In this document: positions 1 through 7,858 of the stretch, piece after piece
Position numbering within the stretch: the stretch's first letter is position 1
How the letters are laid out: the number at the start of each line of letters is the position of its first letter
DNA from: Bradyrhizobium macuxiense
GTDB lineage: Bacteria > Pseudomonadota > Alphaproteobacteria > Rhizobiales > Xanthobacteraceae
Assembly (NCBI RefSeq): GCF_007993935.1
Contig: NZ_VITY01000025.1
Coordinates: 1 to 45,435, forward strand
Direction: 5' to 3'
Length of the DNA stretch: 45,435 nucleotides
Notes under the pieces: model-generated
What the model was told of the DNA's origin: nothing
The model's database searches: none
The model's input: the letters and a program-made list of their open reading frames with translations, nothing else
Position numbers and translations under genes: made by a program

Positions 1-455
1 ACCGCCTCAGCGTCGCGTTGTTTCCGCAGAAGGCTGACGTAACCTTTATTGTGGGTTTATGGGGCGCTCGGAGGGCGTTCGCATTTCGTGCGATTTCAAA
101 AGCGTACATGGGTGGGTGAAGAAGCAGAGTACGTTTCCCTGCTTTGAAGATCAAAGTTGGCTCGCGCCACATCGTTCACCGAACGCTCGCTTCAAAGGGA
201 GCGCCCTAAGACCAACTCATAAGCTTTCTGCAATTTCCCTATCAGTCCGCCCAGGCATGAAAGCTTATCAGTAATCACTGGTTGCATGGATCGTGTCCCA
301 GAGCATCGTGCGGCTGGCGGTGGGACTGCGTTCGCGGTGAGAGCACGTTCGGTCGCCCGAATGCCTGCTTCGAGTATCGCAAGTCCTTGCTTCGGTGCTC
401 ATCCTTAATACCACCTGATAGAGCAGGCCGCGCTGCCCGGGTCGTAAGTTTATCT
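1..455. other. gene-poor left edge
   Basis: I see no convincing gene here. The open frames present lack ribosome binding sites and recognisable protein character. This stretch lies outside the left copy of the tRNA-derived repeat, so it may be flanking chromosome or part of a neighbouring element. Confidence 0.4.
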
Positions 456-692
456 CTATTTCCGTTCCTGAGAGGTTGCGTTCAAACGCTTGTTGAAGCT
501 AATTACGACGCGGGCAGATTGGCCTTGATCTAGTTCTCCCGTATCGAATGACTTTCCATCGTCGGAAGTGGCGGAATGCGGCCTGTTATCTTCATTCAGC
601 CACCAAATAGAATCTCCTGCCGAGACTAGGGTATCCGGGCCGTCGCCTTCATATCCGTTGGCCGTAATAATCACCGCATACACCTTCGGCAT
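456..692 (-). pseudogene. cupredoxin-domain protein, 3' truncated
   Basis: The first 65 or so residues read like a small blue-copper (plastocyanin/amicyanin type) domain, with an N-terminal beta strand, a GDSIWWLNED strand and the PHSATSDDGKSFDTG segment that carries the first copper-ligand His. After SARVVISF the sequence turns into unrelated, basic residues and stops. The C-terminal Cys-His-Met loop that completes a type-1 copper site is therefore absent. An intact family member would continue about 25 more residues. There is no signal peptide at this start. I read it as a gene fragment broken near position 500; a copper site is not possible as it stands. Confidence 0.55.
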
Positions 693-962
693 TTCTCTCT
701 CCTATGATTCGGCAGCAGGCCAAGAACGATAGAGAAGCGCCACTCTCAAAAGCGGCGGAAATAGGCCTAAGTTCGTACGCCTTGAGACATGTTGGCCGGC
801 ATACGTAACGTCACGACAGCGCCACCGGTTGCAAGGAGAACCGTGGACGGGTTGGATGCGAAAAGACTTTAGGTTGGATCACATCATCCAAGATCCTAGC
901 GGTACCCAGAGCTGGCGACAGGCACAGCGGAAGGCCCCGTCCGACAAGCCCAACCGATCATG
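693..962. other. intergenic, no gene seen
   Basis: This short region between the broken cupredoxin gene and the tRNA-derived repeat holds no open frame of note. The bases just left of the repeat share only a TCAT with the true tRNA anticodon loop, so the tRNA 5' half is absent here. Confidence 0.4.
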
Positions 963-1002
963 ACGGTCTGGTTGCAGGTTCGAGTCCTGCCGGGCCCACC
1001 AG
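963..1002 (+). repeat. att-like repeat: 3' half of tRNA-Ile2
   Basis: These 40 bases are identical to 44738-44777. They run from the last base of the anticodon loop through the T arm, acceptor strand, CCA and one further G of tRNA-Ile2 (CAU). Sequence on both sides differs between the copies. A tRNA 3'-end duplication of this size is the classic footprint of a tyrosine integrase. The patatin gene stop codon lies only 19 bases to the right, so cargo begins at once inside the repeat. Confidence 0.85.
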
Positions 1003-1021
1003 TAAGTCAACGGACTTGATG

Positions 1022-2824
1022 CTAACGCCCCGGTTCTGACCCAGACAGAGCCGGAGACGCTTTGGCCGGGCCGTCATCAGGGAATGACTCGCGCAGTGCG
1101 TCCAGCGCCTCGCCGATCATATTTGTCGTCTTGTTGTTCAGCACCTCGGTGCCGTACATCTTGGCCCCTTTCTTCGCAATCCACGAGAAGACCCCGAGCC
1201 CGCTCGTGAGTTCGGCAAGATCGACATCGACAAGAATATCCGTGACCTTCTCGACCCGCTTGCGGATCGCCGGCCGCAGCGGCTCCAGAATGTCACGCGA
1301 CGGCCTCGGGATTTCTCCGGCTGGTATCTCGATCGGCTGCATCATTCGCTTCGTGAGCGGAATGATCGGGTAGCCGATCTCCTTGTCATTCGCGCCTTGG
1401 CGAAGCACGAACTTTTTGGCCTCCAGCGTCCGGTCATCTTCGGGAGCGAGCGTTTTTGTGACCTGGCTGGCCTCCCGCACGATCCAGTCTGCCGGGAGCT
1501 CGCGTCCGCCGAAGATGGCGTGGCTCTTGGGAAGGCCGAAATTCCAGCGCAGGAACGCCTGCGCATTTCGTCGTCCGAGAAGATAATCGTGACGGCGAAA
1601 GCTTTGATCGAGGAAGCCGCTGAAGCCTCCAAGGGCGCCGCTGGCGATGGGATATTTCGGGGCTGGGCCGTTGGCGTTCGTCCGTTCGGGTGAAATGATG
1701 AACCTGGCAAAGTTGGTTTCGTTTCGCGCCTTGGCCAGTTCTTCAGGCTTGAAGCGCGCCTGGTTGATCAGCGCCGAAGCCAGGCTCGGCAGCACGCTGG
1801 CGAGCGTGCCGATCGTCCTGTCGTTCTCGTAGACCTGGTAGTTCGGGAAGGGCGCGACCAATACCACGGCCTTGTCGGCGACGATCCCATCCGGTTTCTC
1901 GGTACCGCCACCGGTCAGGAAGCGGCGCGCTTGCTCCAGCGGTTCATTGTTGATCGTGCCGCCGTCGACCGCCCAATATTTGAAAGGACCGTCCGCCGGA
2001 AAACGCGAATCCGGAGGGATGATGACAAACCTTCCCGCAGCATCGACGGTGCCAACCGTGCTGATTGTCCTGAGTTCGCTCGCGAGCCGCTCAATCGCCC
2101 GCGGCTTGAGGCCGACAGGAAACGCGCCGGTCGCCAGCGCCGCAGCCTTGAAGAATCCCCAGTTGCGAGCACCAGTCGAGCCTACGTCCAGATAGGGCGC
2201 TCCATCCGCAGGATCGACTGCCGACAGCCGAAAGGCGCCTACATCGGCATGGTTGAGCATGCCGAACGCATCGCGCGGATCGGCCCCGATGAGACTGAAG
2301 GAATACGGCACGCCGCGCAGATTGGTCAGCGTCATCATCACCTGAAGCGCAGGCCCATTGGCCCGCCCAACCCAGGGCCGCCGGAGCGTTGGTCCATCGA
2401 TGTTGAATGCGTTCGCCAGGATCTCGTCGAGAACATTGCTGCATAGCACCGACGACAAGCCGTCGACCTTACCTTCAAGGTCCTTCGTCTCGAGCAGCCG
2501 CGCGATGGAAATGTCCGTCACCCAGCTGGCGTAAAGCCGATTCTCGCCCTTCGGCGGCGGCGCGACGCCCGGCCAGACGTGAGAAATCGGTTTGAACATG
2601 TGCAACGCGGCCATGCCGGCCGTCATTCCGCCGGCCGAGGCACCGGCCAGCACCGGAACGTAAACATCGTGCGTTGGGCCATCCCACCCAGGCTTGTCCC
2701 TTTCGGCGCAATAATCGTCGAGCGCTTCGATGATGAAATCCATGACACCAGCGGAGTAACAACCTGCCGAGATCGCTCCCGCAAGCACAAAACCGATTTC
2801 GAACGCCGGCTTTTCGGGCGCCAT
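1022..2824 (-). CDS. patatin-like phospholipase
   Basis: This is a predicted lipid acyl hydrolase with the Ser-Asp dyad of the patatin family. From the chosen start, residues 12-21 (FVLAGAISAG) form the glycine-rich oxyanion loop. GASAGG at 61-66 carries the nucleophile Ser63, and VDGG around 286-289 carries the catalytic Asp287. At 600 residues it is longer than plain patatins and resembles the long bacterial patatin-related proteins; the C-terminal third is unassigned. The start chosen has GGAG nine bases upstream; an in-frame start 27 bases earlier would overlap the upstream gene's stop and has no better site. No signal peptide is seen. It follows the cyclooxygenase-like gene by 27 bases on the same strand, so the two are very probably co-transcribed. 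That suggests the lipase supplies free fatty acid to the oxygenase. Confidence 0.85.
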   Translation of the reverse strand: MAPEKPAFEIGFVLAGAISAGCYSAGVMDFIIEALDDYCAERDKPGWDGPTHDVYVPVLAGASAGGMTAGMAALHMFKPISHVWPGVAPPPKGENRLYASWVTDISIARLLETKDLEGKVDGLSSVLCSNVLDEILANAFNIDGPTLRRPWVGRANGPALQVMMTLTNLRGVPYSFSLIGADPRDAFGMLNHADVGAFRLSAVDPADGAPYLDVGSTGARNWGFFKAAALATGAFPVGLKPRAIERLASELRTISTVGTVDAAGRFVIIPPDSRFPADGPFKYWAVDGGTINNEPLEQARRFLTGGGTEKPDGIVADKAVVLVAPFPNYQVYENDRTIGTLASVLPSLASALINQARFKPEELAKARNETNFARFIISPERTNANGPAPKYPIASGALGGFSGFLDQSFRRHDYLLGRRNAQAFLRWNFGLPKSHAIFGGRELPADWIVREASQVTKTLAPEDDRTLEAKKFVLRQGANDKEIGYPIIPLTKRMMQPIEIPAGEIPRPSRDILEPLRPAIRKRVEKVTDILVDVDLAELTSGLGVFSWIAKKGAKMYGTEVLNNKTTNMIGEALDALRESFPDDGPAKASPALSGSEPGR

Positions 2825-2851
2825 GGCAATACTCCGATTTGGTCGTCTCAA

Positions 2852-4519
2852 TCAGGCGACTGACAGATGTGTCGGGAGGTCCATCGAGATGCGCAGGCCC
2901 GCCGTGCCGTTCGGAAGGTTCCGGTCAGCCAGATCGCGCAACGAAGATGTCTTGGCAATTGAAGCCCAACCTGCGGGCGAAAATGTCTCTTCCTTGAAAA
3001 CGTGCGGCGAAAGCAAGGGATTGGTGAGTGCGTGCGAAAAGGCATCCAACGCGACCATGCGCCCGATCAACGGCGGGACTGCCGAACGCTCCGGCGGATC
3101 CTCGGCGAAGAGGCCGACGAAAAATTCGACCCGCTCGACATCGTCGGCGTAAAGTCGCTTCAGGGCGGCGACGACCTCGGGATCTCCGCTAATCTGTTCG
3201 AACCGGGTCACGCGCGGGTACTTCATTCTTTCGCGGTAGTCGTTGTAGGACGCCAGGCGGTTATCGCGCCCCTGTTTCAGGCTGGCGACCTCGACCGGCC
3301 GAAGGAATTCGGCGGTATTGAACAGTCCGAGACGCCAGACCTGCGATTTGCTGGCGCTGTCGAGCGCAATTCCCAGCCCATCTCGCAACAAGGGCTGATT
3401 GCCGAAGCGAGCTCCGCCGATCGGCATCGGAGCGCCGTTCCAGACGGCCGTTTCCGGCACCAGGCTGTGCCAGCGATAGAGCAGGTTGAACTCGACCGGA
3501 ATCCAGTTCTCGCGATTCCAGCCAGCGGTGTAGCACGGCGAGGGGTCGCTCAGCAGCCTGAACCAATAGGGAGAGATGTGATTGATGTATTCTTCGACGA
3601 CAACCTTGATCAGCTGAACCACGCTGACATTTCTGGCCGTCTGAAAAACGCGCTCATCGTCCCAGCCGGGGTTCGCGGCCTCGATGACGCCGCACAAGCG
3701 ATTGTGTTCGCGCAGGAACAGCGTATTGATCGCGGCCGTGAAGAGCGTCGAGTTTGCCCGTTCCCCGCCAAATGCGAAAAGCGTCGCCTTGCGGTCGACG
3801 GGGAGGCTGTCCGGCATCTTCATCGGCGCGGGCAGAGCGTCGAACCTCGGGATGCGGACGCCGTGGTCGTCGAACAAGCGAGGCGCCCACTCCTCGCCGC
3901 CGACGATCTCGGACAACAACCTGCCGCGCTTGCCGGGTCCGTTATCGAGAGTCCGCAGCGCGTGCTGCACGTCGTCAGTAAGTCCGTAGAGCTGACCCAG
4001 ATCGATCTGATGGCTGGTCGTGGTCCGGCGGGTGTCCGAAGCGGACGTCATCATGAAGCCGTCGGTGAACCACTGCGCAAACGTCGGAAACAGCAACGTG
4101 GACTTATCCGACAGTCGTGGACCTGATGCCCGGGTCACATAAAGATACGCGAAATCGTCGACGGGGGGCAGGTTCGGCATGTCTTTCGGCGGCAGATAGC
4201 GGGAGAACCACGTGCGTTCCGTCAGCGAAGACCAGGAGGGATAGTCCGCCATCGTGCTCAAAAGCAGCGGCCGAAACGGCGCCTTGCTGACCGCATCGTT
4301 CACGATGACGCGGTTGACGATCCTGCTAAGCCAGGGGAGTCGATTGACAAATCTCCAAAAAGGCCGGCCGTGCGTCAGAAGAAAACTCTCAATCTTGTTG
4401 CGCAGGCCATCCCTGCTCGTATCGCGCTGCGCAATGGATTCTGGCGTGGGTCCCATACAGCACCGTCGTGAAATGAAGCCTGAGGGCATCTCGGCAAGTG
4501 AATAAAAAATGCAGGGCAT
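2852..4519 (-). CDS. cyclooxygenase-like heme peroxidase
   Basis: This is a member of the animal heme peroxidase / prostaglandin-synthase superfamily, 555 aa. Landmarks match cyclooxygenases in order: FAQWFTDGF (147-155), DLGQLYG (173-179), LREHNRLC (269-276), the FQTAR to EEYINHIS helix region (292-315), and FNLLYRWHSLVPE (344-356). In the last, Tyr348 corresponds to the catalytic tyrosine (COX Tyr385) and His351 to the proximal heme ligand (COX His388). The distal histidine expected at the FAQ-x-FT-H position is Asp153 here, which should weaken classical peroxidase activity. The likely role is oxygenation of a fatty acid. The start is uncertain: ATGs at 4519, 4489 and 4456 all lack a clear ribosome binding site. 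It is transcribed leftward with the patatin gene and divergently from the gene at 4669. Confidence 0.85.
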   Translation of the reverse strand: MPCIFYSLAEMPSGFISRRCCMGPTPESIAQRDTSRDGLRNKIESFLLTHGRPFWRFVNRLPWLSRIVNRVIVNDAVSKAPFRPLLLSTMADYPSWSSLTERTWFSRYLPPKDMPNLPPVDDFAYLYVTRASGPRLSDKSTLLFPTFAQWFTDGFMMTSASDTRRTTTSHQIDLGQLYGLTDDVQHALRTLDNGPGKRGRLLSEIVGGEEWAPRLFDDHGVRIPRFDALPAPMKMPDSLPVDRKATLFAFGGERANSTLFTAAINTLFLREHNRLCGVIEAANPGWDDERVFQTARNVSVVQLIKVVVEEYINHISPYWFRLLSDPSPCYTAGWNRENWIPVEFNLLYRWHSLVPETAVWNGAPMPIGGARFGNQPLLRDGLGIALDSASKSQVWRLGLFNTAEFLRPVEVASLKQGRDNRLASYNDYRERMKYPRVTRFEQISGDPEVVAALKRLYADDVERVEFFVGLFAEDPPERSAVPPLIGRMVALDAFSHALTNPLLSPHVFKEETFSPAGWASIAKTSSLRDLADRNLPNGTAGLRISMDLPTHLSVA

Positions 4520-4668
4520 TGTCGCAGCTCAATACAACCTTGAAAAGTGCTCCCGGATAAAAAAAATCTAGGGATGCTCTGGCGCCGGACAGCTTCCTGT
4601 CATAGAGTTTCGATATTGGTTCTTGAATTCGTATCCACTGACAGCAATTTTTAAGGTGAGGTGCCCAG
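4520..4668. promoter_or_regulatory. divergent promoter region
   Basis: This AT-rich gap of about 150 bases separates the leftward oxygenase-lipase operon from the rightward DyP operon. It should hold both promoters. No operator could be picked out by eye. Confidence 0.45.
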
Positions 4669-5133
4669 ATGGCCCACGCATTGAATCTCTTCGTCCCGAT
4701 CCTGCAAGATGCCGAGAGCCAAAAGCTGCTCGCTGATATCGAAGCGAATTTCGCGACGCGCGATCAGCCACTGATCGAAAAGGCCGCCAGGGAGTCGCAG
4801 ATCCTTCACTTCCTGCGGGTGCTTATCACGCTTGACCGAAAATACTTCGTCGTGCTCACCGAGTACGATGGCAGTCATGAGGAATATGCCGAGTTTTTCC
4901 GGCTGAACCTTCCGGATCTCTTCAAGCAGATCTTCACGCTCGCCAATGGCCCGGGATCCTGGGACCAGGTGAATAACGAGAAGACCTTCTTCGAAGCATC
5001 CAAGAAATTGCAAATCAGGTCGCTGGGCAACTCGGTGTATGACGAGAAGGATCCTTGGGGGCAAACGGACGGATATCTCTTCCACGCCTACGGTCCTCGC
5101 ACCGTGAAACAGATCCTCCCCCTGCTGAAATAA
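4669..5133 (+). CDS. conserved hypothetical protein beside DyP peroxidase
   Basis: This is a 154-residue soluble protein without signal peptide or membrane segment. A good GAGG ribosome binding site precedes the ATG. The early LFVPILQDAESQKLLADIEANF pattern, followed by a strand-rich middle (HFLRVLITLDRKYFVVLTEYDG) and a GPGSWDQV turn, resembles dimeric alpha-beta barrel (ferredoxin-like) folds such as those used by chlorite dismutase and DyP relatives. No active-site residue can be named, so this is only a fold guess. It is the first gene of the rightward operon, 72 bases before the DyP-type peroxidase, and may act with it. Confidence 0.6.
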   Translation: MAHALNLFVPILQDAESQKLLADIEANFATRDQPLIEKAARESQILHFLRVLITLDRKYFVVLTEYDGSHEEYAEFFRLNLPDLFKQIFTLANGPGSWDQVNNEKTFFEASKKLQIRSLGNSVYDEKDPWGQTDGYLFHAYGPRTVKQILPLLK

Positions 5134-5205
5134 AACGGCCGCGCTACGGCTGCGACGACGCAGCCGCATGCGGCCAAGCGCGGGCAGCCGGGATCTGGTG
5201 ACACC

Positions 5206-6576
5206 ATGGCCCCTTTAAGTCGCGACAACGTCCAATCCCTGCTGCTCGGGTCGAGCCTGCATCCGATCACCCGACACCTGCTTTTCCAGGTGAAAAAGAA
5301 GGACGGGGGACGTCAATTCCTGTCGGACCTGTTGCCGTCCGTGTCCAAGGGAGATCCCGCTGCCCTGGGCGCCGCTCCTCTCCTCAACATCTCGCTGAGC
5401 TGGAACGGACTTCTCGCGCTGGGCGCCTTTGATACGATGGGCGACGAGGCCGCCGCCGCGTCAGCTTTCTATCTGTTCAACGAACCGCCGCTCTCGGAAT
5501 CGCTGCGCGCGTCAGGCGCCAGCACGCCCGCGAATTGGTGGAAGAAGCGTTTCCTGAGCACCGACATACACGTCATCGTGCACCTCAGCGTCAGCTCCGA
5601 GGACGATCTACGGGATGTGACCACCCGTGTGAGGACAGCAGCTGAGCGCGCCGACCTGCTGGAGCTTCTCACCTCGGCCGAGGGCGAACCGATCACGGGT
5701 CGCGCGGTCAACGGGTTTCGGCTGCATTTCGGTTACCGGGACGGCATCTCGCATCCCTCGGTGGATTGGGACAACGATATCCCCACTGGCGGTGCTCTTC
5801 CCCGAGGCGACTTTGTGCTTGGCTATCCGTCGCCGCACTACTCGAGCTACCCGGACAAACCGCCGTTCAGCGATTTCGTGCGCGATGGGTCGTTCATGGC
5901 ATTCATGATGCTGTATCAGGATGTCGCGGCCTTCAACCGCTTTCTGCGCGAAAACGCGCCAAAGGTCGCACCGACATTGCCGCAAGCGGACGCAGAGGAG
6001 TACTTGGCCGCGAAGATGATGGGGCGATGGCGCGACGGCTCGCCGTTGATGCTATCTCCGGAACGGCCCGACGGGACAGCCGCACTACGCGATGACTTCG
6101 ACTACACCGATGATCCCCAGGGCATCAAGTGTCCGTTGGCCGCGCACATTCGCGTGGCCAACGCGCGTCACCAGCCGCTGAACGATGTGAACAAGACACT
6201 GTTTCCGGGCGGCTATCCGCGGCTCCTCCGGCGCGGCATGCCATATGGCCCTCTCCTCGACGGCGAGCAGGACGATGGCGTGGATCGCGGCCTTGTCGGC
6301 ATGTTCCTGTGCGCAAATCTCAACAAGCAATTCTACACCATCATGCGCTGGCTGGGCCGGACGGACTTCAGTCCGGTGTTTCCCGATCAAGTCGGCCAGG
6401 ATCCGCTGACAGGAAACAGCTCCTTCCCCGGCGCATCGTCCGATTTCAGCATTCCATCACAGAATGGAACGTCCACGACGGTGAAGAGAGTCACCGATTT
6501 CGTGCGCATCGAGGGCGTGGCCATTCAGCTGCTGCCGAGCTTGACCACTTTGCGAAACGTGGCCGCATTCGGCTAG
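5206..6576 (+). CDS. DyP-type heme peroxidase
   Basis: This is a dye-decolourising-type peroxidase, 456 aa. The family signature GXXDG appears as GYRDG at 176-180 (distal Asp179), followed by ISHP. CPLAAHIRVANAR at 309-321 supplies the proximal heme ligand His314. The arginines of LLRRGMPYGP (340-349) include the conserved distal Arg. No twin-arginine or Sec signal is visible at the N terminus, so it is probably cytoplasmic or exported with a partner. The loop between the two halves is longer than in compact DyPs. It is second in an operon opposed to the cyclooxygenase-like operon, so the locus encodes two unrelated heme peroxidases side by side. It could reduce hydroperoxides made by the oxygenase; that link is inference. 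Confidence 0.88.
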   Translation: MAPLSRDNVQSLLLGSSLHPITRHLLFQVKKKDGGRQFLSDLLPSVSKGDPAALGAAPLLNISLSWNGLLALGAFDTMGDEAAAASAFYLFNEPPLSESLRASGASTPANWWKKRFLSTDIHVIVHLSVSSEDDLRDVTTRVRTAAERADLLELLTSAEGEPITGRAVNGFRLHFGYRDGISHPSVDWDNDIPTGGALPRGDFVLGYPSPHYSSYPDKPPFSDFVRDGSFMAFMMLYQDVAAFNRFLRENAPKVAPTLPQADAEEYLAAKMMGRWRDGSPLMLSPERPDGTAALRDDFDYTDDPQGIKCPLAAHIRVANARHQPLNDVNKTLFPGGYPRLLRRGMPYGPLLDGEQDDGVDRGLVGMFLCANLNKQFYTIMRWLGRTDFSPVFPDQVGQDPLTGNSSFPGASSDFSIPSQNGTSTTVKRVTDFVRIEGVAIQLLPSLTTLRNVAAFG

Positions 6577-6634
6577 CTGCATGCAATAGCGTAGGCCATC
6601 CTCGCCGAACATGCGGCCGACAAGGAACACCTCG

Positions 6635-7084
6635 ATGCCGTTCGATCTTGAGTCGTCTCTGAAGCTCGCGGGCGCGGGTCTCGCCGCAGCCGGCCTCTTC
6701 TTTACCGGCTACCAAATCCGTGAGACGAATCGCACGCTGGTGTTTACGACTGAGCAGGGCATCTACAAGGAATCCCGCGACATCCTGCGGTTCCTTGCCG
6801 ACAACCCCGGTGCTCTGATTGCGGCCCAGTCCGAGGATGTTTCGACGCACGATGCCAAAGAACGCGCAAAGTTGTCGTCACAGATCGGCGTGCTGCTCAA
6901 TTTTTACAACGCTACACTCGTCGAGAGAAACTCCGAATACATCTCTCCGGAGTTCCGCAAGAGCTTAGTCGCCGACTTTTGTATTCTCGCCAAGTTACCT
7001 CAGATCAGCAAGCGTTTGCCGGATAAGCCGAACCAGCCGTTTCAGACGCTCGCGCAAATCAAGCGGAGCGACTGTAATGGATAG
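6635..7084 (+). CDS. small membrane-anchored hypothetical protein
   Basis: This is a 149-residue protein with one N-terminal hydrophobic segment (about residues 8-25, LKLAGAGLAAAGLFFTGYQI) followed by a helical soluble domain. The start at 6635 is preferred because AAGGA lies nine bases upstream; an in-frame ATG at 6611 has no site. The family is not recognised. It lies 58 bases after the DyP gene, and its last bases overlap the start of the next gene, so the three are likely one transcript. Confidence 0.6.
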   Translation: MPFDLESSLKLAGAGLAAAGLFFTGYQIRETNRTLVFTTEQGIYKESRDILRFLADNPGALIAAQSEDVSTHDAKERAKLSSQIGVLLNFYNATLVERNSEYISPEFRKSLVADFCILAKLPQISKRLPDKPNQPFQTLAQIKRSDCNG

Positions 7085-7613
7085 GCGGACGGTAGTAATC
7101 GCTGGCCTCACCTTCGTCTTCCGTAGCACCACGTCCGCGCAAGCCGAGTTCATCGGCAATGCCTATGGAGGTCAAGCCGAAGACGCCACACGCTCCGCGG
7201 CAGCGCACGCGTTCACGGGACACCAGAATTTTTACGCGGCCATGGCGCAACTTGAAAAGCGTACTCCTGGTGAAGCCAAAGGACTTTTCTCGAAATCGGC
7301 GGCGGAGTTTCGTGCTAGCCGAGAGGAATATGCGCGTGCGGCTCCCCTTCTAAAGGGAAAGCCGTTTGACATGTCCCGCCTTCAGCCGCCCGAGCAGCAA
7401 TTGCTTCTTCAGTTCCTCGGTCCCTTCAAGGCGACAGCCACTTCCGATCAGGCTGATATGCTTCAAGCATTTGCCGACTCCTTCGTGCAAACGGCCAGCA
7501 ATGTTGAGAGCGCGAGTTCTGAAATGACGTTGGCGAGATTCCGTCAAATACAAGTCGACATCAACCGTCAGATCGTCGTGGGAACTCTGATCTCGCGGGG
7601 TCTGGGGCGTTAG
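7077..7613 (+). CDS. secreted hypothetical protein
   Basis: This is a 178-residue protein with a short Sec-type signal peptide ending at SAQA, then a mostly helical mature part of about 155 residues without cysteines. Its ATG overlaps the last eight bases of the preceding gene, which implies translational coupling. The function is unknown. The context suggests an envelope accessory of the peroxidase operon. Confidence 0.6.
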   Translation: MDRRTVVIAGLTFVFRSTTSAQAEFIGNAYGGQAEDATRSAAAHAFTGHQNFYAAMAQLEKRTPGEAKGLFSKSAAEFRASREEYARAAPLLKGKPFDMSRLQPPEQQLLLQFLGPFKATATSDQADMLQAFADSFVQTASNVESASSEMTLARFRQIQVDINRQIVVGTLISRGLGR

Positions 7614-7858
7614 CGGCTTCAGCGACGAAGGTTTGATACGCCGAGGTCTAATATAACGCGCTCGATGGTCCATCGATCGGCAGCGTCGACCTCGGTCCGC
7701 ATGGCGCCATCCTGGATGATCGAGGCGAACATCTTCGCCGACTGGCATGAGCGGCTTGCTCGTCCTGGAGCAGATGCCGCTCAGGACAAGGTGGCAATGA
7801 ACGCTAGGCGCGCAAAAAGAAGACCGCTTGCGCGGCCCTCCTTCCTGCCCACGGCGGC

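Noticed and set aside
3002..4126. Plus-strand open frame of 374 codons opposite the cyclooxygenase-like gene
   Set aside because: It is an antisense shadow in GC-rich DNA; the minus strand carries the conserved peroxidase motifs throughout.
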